Shown: piece by piece, positions 42,580 through 51,230 of the stretch
Numbering within the stretch: the first letter of the stretch is position 1
How the letters are laid out: every line of letters starts with the position of its first letter
Source of the DNA: Fictibacillus enclensis
GTDB lineage: Bacteria > Bacillota > Bacilli > Bacillales > Fictibacillaceae
Length of the DNA stretch: 64,000 nt
Assembly (NCBI RefSeq): GCF_001457035.1
Contig: NZ_KQ758618.1
Span: 434,001-498,000 of the forward strand
Direction of reading: 5' to 3'
Position numbers and translations under genes: made by a program
The notes under the pieces: generated by a model
The model's input: the letters and a program-made list of their open reading frames with translations, nothing else
Databases searched by the model: none
What the model was told of the DNA's origin: nothing

Positions 42580-42617
42580 AAAAGAGTCCTTCATTTTCGT
42601 GAAGGACCCTTTTTTTG
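42578..42617. terminator. Terminator between the CDF gene and the M6 protease
   Basis: AAGAGTCCTTCA / TGAAGGACCCTTTTTTT with a TTTTCG loop. Confidence 0.8.
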
Positions 42618-44597
42618 TTATTTTTTATTTCCCGGGACCACGGTCTGTACAACAGTAGAGCTTTGGCTTTGGTCGGTTTCAGATGTGCTTGTAAAGGTGA
42701 GTCTGGTCAGTTTTGGGTTGTCTTTTCCGTCTGGAATTTTAACATAAACGGGAACCTGTACGCTTTTTCCCGGTGCTAATTCTATGACGTTGTTTTGCAA
42801 CTGAACCTCCCAGCCTGCTTCTGTTTTGGCATGAAGGCGAATAAGGTCTTTTGCTCCTCCAGTGTTGGTTACAACATATTTGTATTCAGCAACCCGCCCG
42901 GGAGCAGCAAACTGATAAGGGCCTCTTTGGGCTTTCACACCCCGTTCGTACGATCCTGAGCCATCCATATTTCTGACAGCCACACGGTAGGTGAGGACAC
43001 CCTGGCCGTCGGTTTTCTTTTTCAGGATGTAAAAATGCAGGCGGTTGTAGGAATCTTTATACTCACTGACGACCCCGTCACCTGTTCCTGCTTTAAAGAG
43101 GGAGTCGGCAAGCTGCTGGAAATCTCCTTTGGAAAGCATGGCTGACGATCCGTCGGGCCGTTTGAAGTCGGTTTGATTAATGTCCTCTTTATGGGAATCA
43201 ACCACCCAGATATTTGGGGCTGCTTCTGTATTTTTTGTTTTGGCCAGCAATACACCCGAGTCTGGCACAAAGGAGTCATAGCCGACTCGGTCAACGACTT
43301 CGAGGGTGTAGTTGTTATACCATTTGGCTCCCCGCTGCATATCCGCACGCCAGTCATCGTCAAGCGAATTTGGTGGCGTTAAATCTTCCATTTTAATGTT
43401 GATGCCATACAAACCCTGCCTCCTGAATTCCTTTCCGCTTGGTACTTCGCGGGATAATATATTGGCGAAAACAGGACCTGTCTGTGCAAGTTCATCACGA
43501 TCGATATTTAAGTACTGATCTTCGGATAAAAATCCCTGTTTGATTTTGTTCCTGAGCATATGGTGGGAGGGAGCCGAGGCACCAAGAGTTCCGGGAACCA
43601 TCCAGCGGGTGTGAGGGCCTCCGGGGCCGTTGAAGCTTCCGCGGCTCATCAGCTCCCATGGACCGGAATATGAACGGGATACGGGCTTTCCATAAGGGTT
43701 GTTGTAATTGTCACCTAGGGCCATGATATGCCCGAATTCATGGGCGAACGTTCCCATCCCGTCATTTTCTCCCTGTATGGACGTTCCGCCACCAGCGCTG
43801 GACCAGATACCTTTTGCCGCATACCAGGACGTCCATGGCACATAGCGGGTGTTCGCAGAATTTGGCATATTAGGATTAGGAGGGCCGAATGCATCTGTCA
43901 CACTTTCTGGATTTTGGAACATCATTTCGCCAAGCTCCTGCCACACTCCCGATTCGTCATAGCCGGCGTGAACCACAAATTTAAAATCGTACTTTTCACC
44001 AGAAGCCTCGATATCTGCCTGTGCTTTCTGGATGGCTTCAGAGCGAAGGTTTTTTCCTGAAAAACCTGGAGGCATATTTTGCATCTGGTTGAATTCATTC
44101 AGTCCATATTGAAATTCATTGAAATCCATGCGGTATGTACCAAAGGCGTCGAGGTCAACAGCCCATTTACCAAAGGAGTTTTCTCTCCAATATTCATTGA
44201 TCGTTCTGTAGTTATTCAGCGCTTGAGGCTTGTTCAGAAAATCGAGCCAAAATTGTCCCATTTTATCACGCGGTATATTTCCTGTTTTGATGGGATTGCC
44301 AGCAATTTCAGAGCCTTCAGGATGGCTCAGCATAAATTCACGATCCGGAAAGTCAACGATGATCAACGCGCCTTTCAGTACCCTTTCCGGTTTGACATCT
44401 GAATTTCTCCAGTCTATTCCGGGTACAGGGCGATAATCATTCCAGGTCATGTCACGGGGAAGCTTCCAAGACTCCTTGTCCACGGGTTCAGGGAACGTTT
44501 TTAAACCAGGCTGATCCGCATAGGCAGGGGCAGAAATTGACATAAGCAGGAAAAAAGAGAGGGGCAAAACAAAGGACTTTTTTCTCACCATAGGCAC
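42618..44597 (-). CDS. Secreted M6-family metalloprotease (immune inhibitor A-like)
   Basis: A secreted zinc protease of about 659 residues. The signal peptide (VLPLSFFLLMSISAPAYA-DQ) is followed by the M6 catalytic domain with FAHEFGHIMALGDN at about residue 285, then a beta domain and a C-terminal NEW3-like Ig domain ending VVPGNKK. Immune inhibitor A relatives degrade host peptides; this one is shorter and has no VEG or cell-wall anchor. GTG 44597 or ATG 44591 (AAAGAGG upstream) can be the start. Confidence 0.82.
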   Translation of the reverse strand: MPMVRKKSFVLPLSFFLLMSISAPAYADQPGLKTFPEPVDKESWKLPRDMTWNDYRPVPGIDWRNSDVKPERVLKGALIIVDFPDREFMLSHPEGSEIAGNPIKTGNIPRDKMGQFWLDFLNKPQALNNYRTINEYWRENSFGKWAVDLDAFGTYRMDFNEFQYGLNEFNQMQNMPPGFSGKNLRSEAIQKAQADIEASGEKYDFKFVVHAGYDESGVWQELGEMMFQNPESVTDAFGPPNPNMPNSANTRYVPWTSWYAAKGIWSSAGGGTSIQGENDGMGTFAHEFGHIMALGDNYNNPYGKPVSRSYSGPWELMSRGSFNGPGGPHTRWMVPGTLGASAPSHHMLRNKIKQGFLSEDQYLNIDRDELAQTGPVFANILSREVPSGKEFRRQGLYGINIKMEDLTPPNSLDDDWRADMQRGAKWYNNYTLEVVDRVGYDSFVPDSGVLLAKTKNTEAAPNIWVVDSHKEDINQTDFKRPDGSSAMLSKGDFQQLADSLFKAGTGDGVVSEYKDSYNRLHFYILKKKTDGQGVLTYRVAVRNMDGSGSYERGVKAQRGPYQFAAPGRVAEYKYVVTNTGGAKDLIRLHAKTEAGWEVQLQNNVIELAPGKSVQVPVYVKIPDGKDNPKLTRLTFTSTSETDQSQSSTVVQTVVPGNKK

Positions 44598-44839
44598 AGC
44601 AACCTCTTTCTATAATTTATTTGATTATTCAAAAAATACCATATTTGGTTGCTGTATTCCTGAATTAATTATCAATTGTCGAAAGAATAGGGAATATTTA
44701 CCTGTCTTATTGTATATGGGGACGTTGTTTATAGGCTTAATGGCATGGAAGAAGTAGAAAGAAAGAAGAACCTTATTAGACAAGAGGAATGATTCCCTTT
44801 ACAATAAAAACGAGACGTTTTACTGTAAAGGGGCTAATT

Positions 44840-44950
44840 ATGAACGAAAAAAAATCCATCGGAGCGCAAATTCTGTGGGGGATCATTCTCCTTATTCCGA
44901 TTTTGATCATTGTGTTTTCCATTGTCGCAATTTTTAGGTATATCTTTTGA
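44840..44950 (+). CDS. 36-residue single-span membrane peptide
   Basis: AAAGGGG seven bases before the ATG. Starts MNEKKSIGAQILWG, then one hydrophobic helix (IILLIPILIIVFSIVAIF). No family recognised; typical of small Bacillus membrane peptides. Confidence 0.5.
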   Translation: MNEKKSIGAQILWGIILLIPILIIVFSIVAIFRYIF

Positions 44951-44960
44951 TCTAGGGGAG

Positions 44961-45285
44961 CTACCTGGCCAGTAAACGTTTGATTTTGGCCAGTACATTT
45001 TCAATTCTCGCTATTAAATCTTCCAAACTGGACGTATATTCTTGAAACCGGCTTGTAACCAGTTTCTTCAGGGAAAATAGATGGCTTTGCTCAACGCTTT
45101 TCAAGGAGTGGGCGCGTGCTTTCAATAGAAAAAAGAAAAACCAGCCGTATTTGGCTGGTTTTTTTCGCAATGATTTTAAAAAACGAATGAGTAACAGCAC
45201 TATACTTAATAGGATGATAAAAATCCATGAAATTAAGGGGAAGCCAGTGCTATAAAGTGCAACAGCTGCGGCCGCAAATACAATA
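44961..45285 (-). pseudogene. Possible degraded two-span membrane protein
   Basis: On the minus strand an open frame from about 45280 reads hydrophobic (VFAAAAVALYSTGFPL, then WIFIILLSIVLLLIRFLK) and ends in an amphipathic helix (LEDLIARIENVLAKIKRLLAR). It has no normal start codon and crosses a perfect terminator-like hairpin at 45133-45165. It may be a remnant or an artefact. Confidence 0.3.
45133..45165. terminator. Terminator-like hairpin
   Basis: AAAAACCAGCC / GGCTGGTTTTTTT with a GTATTT loop. No clear gene ends here on either strand except a degraded frame. Confidence 0.6.
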
Positions 45286-45335
45286 AGCTAAAAGAGCTGT
45301 CCTCCAAAGAGGAGGCAGCAGTAAAGAGGCTTTAG
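45252..45335 (+). pseudogene. Zinc-ribbon-like fragment without a normal start
   Basis: The frame reads KCNSCGRKYNKLKELSSKE and ends at TAG; AAGGGGAAG lies at RBS distance, but the codon in start position is ATA. This looks like a 27-residue zinc-ribbon peptide whose ATG was lost, or a rare ATA start. Confidence 0.3.
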
Positions 45336-45458
45336 GAGGAAAGAAAGGTTCTCCAAATGAATGCAACAAAAAGCGGGGCAGCGAGACATAAAATATATTT
45401 TTCAAATCCGCTTGTTAACCATTGGATTTATCGCAGCAATGGTGTTATAGCAAAGAAA

Positions 45459-45499
45459 AAGAGGTAAACCCTAATTACAAGGGATTTACCTCTTTTTTT
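45459..45499 (-). terminator. Terminator after bioY
   Basis: AGAGGTAAA-CCC / GGG-ATTTACCTCT with T-runs, at the 3' end of bioY. Confidence 0.75.
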
Positions 45500-45500
45500 G

Positions 45501-46094
45501 TTAAGCCGCGTTGTGATTGAAGCGGTTTTTGCGATTTTTCGAGACAGCTTTATAGATTCGTGGTGATATAAAGGCTGTAACTGCCGTCAGAAGGATATCC
45601 TTCGGAAGAAAAATCAGCATCCCCTTCCATGTTCCAAGGTACGTTACTCCTTCGATGGCTGCCCAATTGGTGAGTGCCACATAAAGGAGGGTTGTTCCAA
45701 CCGCATAGTTTATAATCAAGCCGATAAATGAGGCAGCAAGGAAAACCGGAAAGCCGGGCTTCTTTGCTTTTTCAAGTACCATGCCTGCAGCATAAGCAGC
45801 GACAATATATGATAAAATAAAGCCGAATGATGGACTGAAAACGGTGGATATGCCGCCCGAAAACTTGGCAAACACAGGAGCACCCGCGAGTCCGACCAGC
45901 ATGTAGACAATCATAGAAACGGCACCCAAACGGCTGCCGAGGAGAAGCCCTGCCAGGATACAAAAGAAGGTTTGCAGCGTAATCGGCACCGATCCGAAAG
46001 CCAGTGCTGGAATCCATGATGTAATGTTTGCACCCACGGCCATTAATGCCGCAAACATGGCTGCAAGTGTTAAATCGCTCGCTTTAAATTTCAT
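45501..46094 (-). CDS. bioY: Biotin transporter BioY
   Basis: A 197-residue six-helix ECF S-component for biotin. Diagnostic stretches: ITLQTFFCILAGLLLGSRLGA, YMLVGLAGAPVFAKFSGG and FLPKDILLTAV. The start is ATG 46094 (GGGGTGA upstream); a GTG nine bases earlier overlaps the RBS. The BirA box at 46155-46186 confirms biotin control. Confidence 0.92.
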   Translation of the reverse strand: MKFKASDLTLAAMFAALMAVGANITSWIPALAFGSVPITLQTFFCILAGLLLGSRLGAVSMIVYMLVGLAGAPVFAKFSGGISTVFSPSFGFILSYIVAAYAAGMVLEKAKKPGFPVFLAASFIGLIINYAVGTTLLYVALTNWAAIEGVTYLGTWKGMLIFLPKDILLTAVTAFISPRIYKAVSKNRKNRFNHNAA

Positions 46095-46154
46095 AATGTT
46101 CACCCCAAAAGTAAATAATTAATCTATCCTGATGGTAATTGAAGGGTATATCTA

Positions 46155-46186
46155 TTGTCAACTTAAATTTTATAAAAGGTTAACAA
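46155..46186. promoter_or_regulatory. BirA (biotin repressor) operator
   Basis: TTGTCAACT and GGTTAACAA flank a 14-bp AT-rich spacer, a close match to the Bacillus BirA box TTGTTAACC-N15-GGTTAACAA. It lies upstream of bioY on the minus strand and ends 24 bp before the yuiH start on the plus strand. Confidence 0.8.
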
Positions 46187-46210
46187 ATGAAAATTGAGGG
46201 AGGAACGAGC

Positions 46211-46807
46211 ATGTTTTTTGGAAAACCCAAAGTTAAAAAAGAGAATGACCGGGTACCGCCAAATCAAAATGTCACAACGAAATGGCCGGTGCTTCACGTT
46301 GGTAATGTTCCCTACTATCCGGACCTGACTGACTGGGATTTAAAAGTCTATGGAATGGTGGAGAAACCAACGACTTTTACATATGATGAACTTCTTACTT
46401 TGCCAAGAGCCACTGCACAGAACGATATCCATTGTGTGACCGGCTGGTCAAAGCTTGATAATGTTTGGGAAGGTGTAGCAGTAAAGGATATAGTTAAAGA
46501 TGTAGGAATCCATCCATCTGCTAAATACGTTTTATTGCATGCGGAAGAGGGTTGGACGACGAATCTCCCACTCGAAGATTTCTTAAAGGAAAGCAGTCTC
46601 CTCGCCCATACACATAATGGCGAATCCCTTTCACCCGAACATGGCTATCCTTTGCGGGCAGTTGTTCCACATTTGTATTTTTGGAAAAGTGCCAAATGGC
46701 TCCGTGGAATTGAGTTTCTGCCACTGGAAACCCCGGGCTTCTGGGAGAAAAATGGATATCATATGTATGGAGATCCATGGAAAGAAGAACGCTTTAGCTG
46801 GGACTAG
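46211..46807 (+). CDS. yuiH: Molybdopterin-binding oxidoreductase YuiH
   Basis: A 198-residue member of the sulfite oxidase/MsrP-type molybdopterin fold. The likely Mo ligand is the Cys in DIHCVTGWS; YPLRAVVPHLYFWKSAKW is the second signature. No signal peptide, so it is cytosolic unless exported otherwise. RBS GAGGGAGG precedes ATG 46211. The physiological substrate is unknown. Divergent from bioY. Confidence 0.85.
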   Translation: MFFGKPKVKKENDRVPPNQNVTTKWPVLHVGNVPYYPDLTDWDLKVYGMVEKPTTFTYDELLTLPRATAQNDIHCVTGWSKLDNVWEGVAVKDIVKDVGIHPSAKYVLLHAEEGWTTNLPLEDFLKESSLLAHTHNGESLSPEHGYPLRAVVPHLYFWKSAKWLRGIEFLPLETPGFWEKNGYHMYGDPWKEERFSWD

Positions 46808-46877
46808 ATGGTGAATATTTTGAAAAACATGGAAATCTACACAAGGAACCGATAAATAAAACAAAGGTGCCCGAGGG

Positions 46878-47045
46878 CTGAAACAAAGGAAAGAAGTCCC
46901 TTTAAATCAATATCTTCAAACCATTTGCGAACTGATGGACAAGCTCAAGGAACGATTCTATGCCTTTTGTGAAACAGCTGCCGATTATTCGGATCCAGTC
47001 ATTGTTAAAATCAGCCAGGAGCTGGATGAGCTGATGATGTTGTAG
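46878..47045 (+). CDS. Second Spo0E-like aspartyl-phosphate phosphatase
   Basis: A 55-residue helical frame carrying the Spo0E signature ISQELDELMML with a first helix TICELMDKLKERFYAFCE. The family dephosphorylates Spo0A~P. The start is uncertain: CTG 46878 follows a GAGGG, and the first ATG (46935) would remove part of helix one. It is too short for most ORF callers. Confidence 0.6.
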   Translation: MKQRKEVPLNQYLQTICELMDKLKERFYAFCETAADYSDPVIVKISQELDELMML

Positions 47046-47077
47046 CAGCATTATATGAAGCAAAGCTGGTCCTATTA

Positions 47078-47115
47078 AAGAAGAAGCAGCAAAGAATTAT
47101 GGCTGCTTCTTTTTG
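47078..47115. terminator. Terminator between the Spo0E-like gene and the beta-lactamase-fold gene
   Basis: AAGAAGCAGC / GCTGCTTCTT stem with a T-run; it overlaps the 3' end of the reverse gene. Confidence 0.65.
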
Positions 47116-48428
47116 CATTCCTCTGCTCTTGTTAAGGTCTTTATTGTTCCATCTGAATCATGATGGTGAATGAATAGCTTATTATCCTCCTTAATGATTT
47201 GTATGCTCTCAGGGGTGTTGCTTGAAATCATTAGAACCGATGAAGAAGAGGATGAAATTTGTTTTACCGGTAGAGTGTAAACAACTCCATATCGTTTAGG
47301 GAGAGTCATAAAGTACGTGCTGCCTTCTCTGTACAGTGTTATGAGGGCTTCACCATCTTCGGAATAATAGGTTCCCTGAAAATCAAAAGGCAACGAAGCG
47401 TATAATGGTTCATCCATTATCCAAGGAGTGGTGTCTTCTCTTTCGTTGCACAGGATCGCAGCCAGGTCCCGATTTATTCTCGTGACCGGTGTTATATTGA
47501 AATTACTTAACACGATGACGGTTACGTCTCCGTCCAGGCTTCTCAGCATCTCACTGCAAAAGCCATTGACATCCCCAAAGTGGCAGACTACTTCTCTTTC
47601 TGAAAGTTTGTCAAAACCCCAACCATATCCGTATTTCCCTTTATAGGGGGTACACATCTTTTTCAGGGAACGTTCGGTAAGCATCCTTCCGGAAAACAGA
47701 GCTTCAGTCCAAGTAAACAAGTCTTTTACGGTGGAGTACATACCATAAGCACCCAATGGAAAACTCATGTCGATATATTCACTATATATTATCACTTTAT
47801 CGATGGAATACCCGGTGGCCAGATTTTTCACAATGGTCCTTCCATCTAAAACACCAGAGTCATGCAGACCGAGTGGCTTCAACCATTCTTTTTGGATAAA
47901 TGAAGAATAAGATTGACCGCTCACCGTTTCTATTACAGCTGTGAGTATGATGTAGTTTGAATTGCTATAGCTATATTGACTGCCGGGTTCAAAGTGAAGC
48001 GGCTGATTGACAATCCGTTCAATCAACTGGGAAACGGTCGCAGGAAGCCTCATGTGTTTTTCCCAATAGTCCGGTTGAGCTGCAAAGTCGGGAATTCCGG
48101 AAGTATTGGAAAGAAGGTGGTGAAGGGTCACGTTTATTAGAGAGGAACAGCCGGGCAGATGCCATTGTACCGAATCTTCCATATTTAACAAACCCTGTTC
48201 TTCAAGTCTGAGAATAGCAGCAGCCGTAAAAGATTTCGTCAGCGAACCGATGGGAAAGCGCGTGCTGGGCGAGTTGGGAACCTCAAAGGTCCGGTTGGCG
48301 GTCCCGTACCCTTTAGAGAGCAGAACTTCTCCTTGATATGCCGCAAGAACACAGCCGCTAAAGTGGTCGAAGTTGTCGAGGTTTCTCATGTACTGGGTTA
48401 GGTACGATATTATTTCGGATTTATTCAT
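47097..48428 (-). CDS. Class C beta-lactamase-fold serine hydrolase
   Basis: A 443-residue protein of the beta-lactamase/PBP4 family (PbpE/EstB-like). Catalytic SxxK is SLTKSF (about residue 62), then YSYSNSNY (YxN) and HFGDVNG (the KTG equivalent, HxG). No signal peptide, so a cytosolic esterase or D-aminopeptidase is more likely than a cell-wall enzyme. A C-terminal beta domain follows. A cre-like sequence lies upstream at 48565. Confidence 0.8.
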   Translation of the reverse strand: MNKSEIISYLTQYMRNLDNFDHFSGCVLAAYQGEVLLSKGYGTANRTFEVPNSPSTRFPIGSLTKSFTAAAILRLEEQGLLNMEDSVQWHLPGCSSLINVTLHHLLSNTSGIPDFAAQPDYWEKHMRLPATVSQLIERIVNQPLHFEPGSQYSYSNSNYIILTAVIETVSGQSYSSFIQKEWLKPLGLHDSGVLDGRTIVKNLATGYSIDKVIIYSEYIDMSFPLGAYGMYSTVKDLFTWTEALFSGRMLTERSLKKMCTPYKGKYGYGWGFDKLSEREVVCHFGDVNGFCSEMLRSLDGDVTVIVLSNFNITPVTRINRDLAAILCNEREDTTPWIMDEPLYASLPFDFQGTYYSEDGEALITLYREGSTYFMTLPKRYGVVYTLPVKQISSSSSSVLMISSNTPESIQIIKEDNKLFIHHHDSDGTIKTLTRAEECKKKQP

Positions 48429-48564
48429 ATGTTCCTCCTATATAAAAAATCTTAATTCGATACTTCCTGGTTCGCCTCCTTTTTTCCGACCTAAAAATAT
48501 CAAACAAAAACCTAAAATCTTCCCACTTGTTTTAAGAGCAATAAATCTTTTATAATACATTTTA

Positions 48565-48578
48565 AGAAAACGCTTTCA
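48565..48578. promoter_or_regulatory. Candidate cre site upstream of the hydrolase
   Basis: AGAAAACGCTTTCA differs at one base from the cre core TGAAAACGCTTTCA. It lies 137 bp upstream of the reverse gene. Confidence 0.4.
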
Positions 48579-48703
48579 ACATCTGGTGAAAAAATGAAAA
48601 TTAGGTAAAAAGAAAGAAGGGTTTTTATCAGAAATATCAAACAATAGTAAAGAATAAACAGTCTTCTTTTTAGAATATACTAGGACAGAAGGAGGCGGGT
48701 TCA

Positions 48704-48856
48704 ATGGATTTTGTGAATAATGAAGAAAACCGCACGAACGATCATCTTAATGCCCAGTCAGAGTACTGCATGGTATGCAACAATGAGCTTTCGAACTGGG
48801 AAGAAAAAGAAATATCCATTTGCGACCATTGTGTCAGTAAAGCCATTGGCGATTAG
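48704..48856 (+). CDS. 50-residue zinc-ribbon peptide
   Basis: AAGGAGG precedes MDFVNNEENRTNDH. CMVC and CDHC, separated by about 19 residues, make a zinc ribbon. Terminator GCATTCC / GGAATGC follows at once. Unknown function; a missed small gene. Confidence 0.6.
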   Translation: MDFVNNEENRTNDHLNAQSEYCMVCNNELSNWEEKEISICDHCVSKAIGD

Positions 48857-48881
48857 CATTCCAAACCGGAATGCTTTTTCT
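48856..48881 (+). terminator. Terminator after the zinc-ribbon peptide
   Basis: GCATTCC-AAACC-GGAATGC then TTTTTC. Confidence 0.75.
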
Positions 48882-48946
48882 TTAGGAATCAGATAGACAC
48901 TTTTTTCACACACTATAAACAAGATCAATGAGGAGGAAATGAAATC

Positions 48947-49099
48947 ATGGCTAAACGAAAACAGTCCAAGGATGCTGCTGCAAAGAATAATCACACCCCG
49001 ACTGAAAGTATGACCGACATCGAATTTTCTGATGACAAGTTTGTGGATGACCTGCCAACACGTGATACCCAAAGCCCGAAATCAAAAGGTGAGGCATAA
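48947..49099 (+). CDS. 50-residue hydrophilic peptide
   Basis: GAGGAGG before MAKRKQSKDAAAKNNHT; the rest is acidic and disordered-looking (DIEFSDDKFVDDLPTRD). It has the look of a small spore protein but I cannot name a family. A terminator follows at 49098. Confidence 0.55.
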   Translation: MAKRKQSKDAAAKNNHTPTESMTDIEFSDDKFVDDLPTRDTQSPKSKGEA

Positions 49100-49137
49100 A
49101 AAGGAGGCCCGGCACATGAGTCGGGACCTCCTTTTTT
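49098..49137. terminator. Bidirectional terminator before the CapA-like gene
   Basis: AAAAAGGAGG / CCTCCTTTTTT with an inner CCCGGC / GTCGGG helix. Confidence 0.8.
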
Positions 49138-49145
49138 AATAAGTA

Positions 49146-50309
49146 TTAAAGCGAAAATTGCAATTCGGGTACATATTGGTTCATATGTTTTTTGATTTCT
49201 TTGTATTTCTGTTGCTGTGAAGGAACTTGCTCTATCGGATGTACATGCCAGGAACGGTCAACCCAGGTCGGCAAATAGGATGGCTTCTCCAACGTAATCT
49301 TTTCCTTTTTCCCTGTTACTGTCTTTTTTACATGAATTTCCATCATGCCTCCTATGTTTTTATAGGGACCGGTTTGTCCCGAAAAGAAGTTGCCAAGAGA
49401 ATAAGCGACAAAGGCGCGCCCTCCGTTCTTTTTCTTAATCCAGGCGACCGGCTGCAGGACATGAGGATGATGGCCGATGATAATATCCGCCCCGGCATTG
49501 GCGGCCATACGGGTTAGCTTCTTTTGTTCCTCATTGGGCATCCGTTCGTATTCATTACCAAAGTGCAGACTCAGCACGACAACATCAGATATCTTTTCCG
49601 CCTGTTGGATTCCTTCTTTTATTTTAGTCTCATCAATCAAATTGACAAGATAGGGTTTATCCTTGGGAACTGGAATTCCATTTGTGCCGAACGTGAAGCT
49701 CAAGAATGAAAACGTAATGTCATTACGCTTTAAGGTTCGAATGGTTTTTTGATCCTCTGTGGATTTAAACGCTCCGGTATAAGGCATGTTAATTTTGTTC
49801 CAGTGCTCAATCGCACTGAGGATGGCTTTTTCCCCGCGGTCGATAGTGTGGTTGTTTGCCAAGGTCACCAAATCCACGCCATTTTCCTTCAACGCATCTC
49901 CTACTTCCTGTGGCGAATTAAAGGAAGGATAGGAAGATAACCCTATTTTTTCCCCGCCAATCATTGTTTCCTGATTAGCCACGGTAATGTCAGGTTTTTC
50001 CAAATAAGGCTTAACCTCTTTTAGCATCGGATTAAAGTCATACGAGCCGTCCTTTGTTTTAGCTTTATTGTAGACCCGGTCGTGAATCAGGATATCACCG
50101 ACTGCTCCGAGGGTGGCCTCATGAGTAATCGTTTTTGGTTTTTCTGGCCGTGAGGGCGCCTCCTGTTTGTTGGTGTTTGTTTTCTGGCCGCTAGTTTGTT
50201 CTTTTTCATTTACTGAAGGCGCTTCCGTTTTATTGGCATAGAACGGTAAAAAAATGGCCAACAAAATGATCACGACAATTCCTGCATAAACCGTTGTTTT
50301 TTTCATCAT
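49146..50309 (-). CDS. CapA-family (PgsA/YwtB-like) membrane-anchored phosphoesterase
   Basis: A 387-residue protein with an N-terminal anchor (TVYAGIVVIILLAIFLPFY), a Lys/Thr/Pro-rich linker, then the CapA metallophosphatase domain: GAVGDILIH, NQETM, LANNHTIDRG, GHHPHVLQP and AYSLGNFF. CapA proteins act in poly-gamma-glutamate export; no capB or capC is adjacent, so the role here may differ. It is divergent from tapA. Confidence 0.8.
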   Translation of the reverse strand: MMKKTTVYAGIVVIILLAIFLPFYANKTEAPSVNEKEQTSGQKTNTNKQEAPSRPEKPKTITHEATLGAVGDILIHDRVYNKAKTKDGSYDFNPMLKEVKPYLEKPDITVANQETMIGGEKIGLSSYPSFNSPQEVGDALKENGVDLVTLANNHTIDRGEKAILSAIEHWNKINMPYTGAFKSTEDQKTIRTLKRNDITFSFLSFTFGTNGIPVPKDKPYLVNLIDETKIKEGIQQAEKISDVVVLSLHFGNEYERMPNEEQKKLTRMAANAGADIIIGHHPHVLQPVAWIKKKNGGRAFVAYSLGNFFSGQTGPYKNIGGMMEIHVKKTVTGKKEKITLEKPSYLPTWVDRSWHVHPIEQVPSQQQKYKEIKKHMNQYVPELQFSL

Positions 50310-50374
50310 ATAATGTCCCCCTACCTACAATAGTAGGGGATTTTGTTTGAATTTCAAGAAAAATTTAACGTATT

Positions 50375-50390
50375 GTTCTATAAAATGAAC
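50375..50390. promoter_or_regulatory. SinR-like box 1 upstream of tapA
   Basis: GTTCTATAAAATGAAC is an inverted pair of GTTC half sites, matching the SinR motif GTTCTYT on one side. A single AAAGAAC half site also lies near 50470. Confidence 0.45.
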
Positions 50391-50534
50391 AAAATTCATT
50401 GTGGATATTACAAAAAATTGCGATAAATCGCGATAAATGGAGAAAAATAGAAATTATGTCTGTTAAAAAGAACGAAAATCCTTAAATTAACGTTTTCTTC
50501 TCCCTATAAAACATGCCATACTACAGTAAGAATG

Positions 50535-50554
50535 TTGTTCTTAGTAGAGAACAA
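50535..50554. promoter_or_regulatory. SinR-like box 2 upstream of tapA
   Basis: TTGTTCTTAGTAGAGAACAA is a strong inverted repeat whose halves fit the SinR consensus GTTCTYT. It is 32 bp before the tapA start, well placed to repress transcription of the matrix operon. Confidence 0.65.
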
Positions 50555-50585
50555 CGAAATAAACATTTTGTTTGTAAGGGGGAAG

Positions 50586-51191
50586 ATGAACATCAAACGT
50601 TCTCCATACTGCAGTTGGTTTTTGCGGTTGACAATAAAACTGTCAATCATTTGTTATAGTATCGTTTTCGCTTTTATATATCTATATTCGCCTACGAACG
50701 CTTCCTTCAGTGATACGGAAGTAGTTACTGGAACAATCACAGCAAAAGTGATGGATTCTTCGGACTGTGTCACAGAGAAAGATCAGCAGAAATCTTCTTC
50801 ACAAAGCGACAAAAAAGTCTCCTGTGACAAAGCCGGTGAACCAGCTGATAAGAAAGAGGACGGTAAAGACAAAAAACAGGAAGTGAAAAGCAAGGCAGAA
50901 AAACCAGCAGAAAATAAGGATCAGACTGACAAAAAGCAACCGGACAAACCGGCAGTCCAAACACAGAAGCAGCAGGAAACCACAACAGAAACAAAGCCAC
51001 CTTCCGAAACCAATCCGGAAACAAACCCGGAAAAGACATCAGAAAAAACACCAGAAGATCAGCCGGATAAAAAAACAGACGAAACGACTGATGATGCCGT
51101 TTCCAGCCAATCTGTGCAGACTAAAGAGCAAAAGCAGGAAGAAGGGAAGCAAGACCAATCAACAGGGAATGAGGAGACGGAAGAACAGTAA
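50586..51191 (+). CDS. tapA: TapA-like TasA fibre assembly/anchoring protein
   Basis: A 201-residue protein. One N-terminal hydrophobic segment (IICYSIVFAFIYLYSPT) ends in NASFSDTE, the SipW-type site shared with TasA; the rest is a long Lys/Glu/Pro/Thr-rich tail (DKKQPDKPAVQTQKQQE and similar). It lacks much of the folded domain of B. subtilis TapA, so it is a divergent or shortened form. The start at 50586 follows AAGGGGGAAG. First gene of tapA-sipW-tasA. Confidence 0.72.
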   Translation: MNIKRSPYCSWFLRLTIKLSIICYSIVFAFIYLYSPTNASFSDTEVVTGTITAKVMDSSDCVTEKDQQKSSSQSDKKVSCDKAGEPADKKEDGKDKKQEVKSKAEKPAENKDQTDKKQPDKPAVQTQKQQETTTETKPPSETNPETNPEKTSEKTPEDQPDKKTDETTDDAVSSQSVQTKEQKQEEGKQDQSTGNEETEEQ

Positions 51192-51230
51192 CAAACCCCT
51201 TTATTCCTTTACTAAGGAGTGGTGCAGCTT

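Noticed and set aside
44961-45200. Minus-strand 79-codon frame as an intact gene
   Set aside because: It translates a terminator hairpin into a Phe run and has no RBS or start; kept only as a possible remnant.
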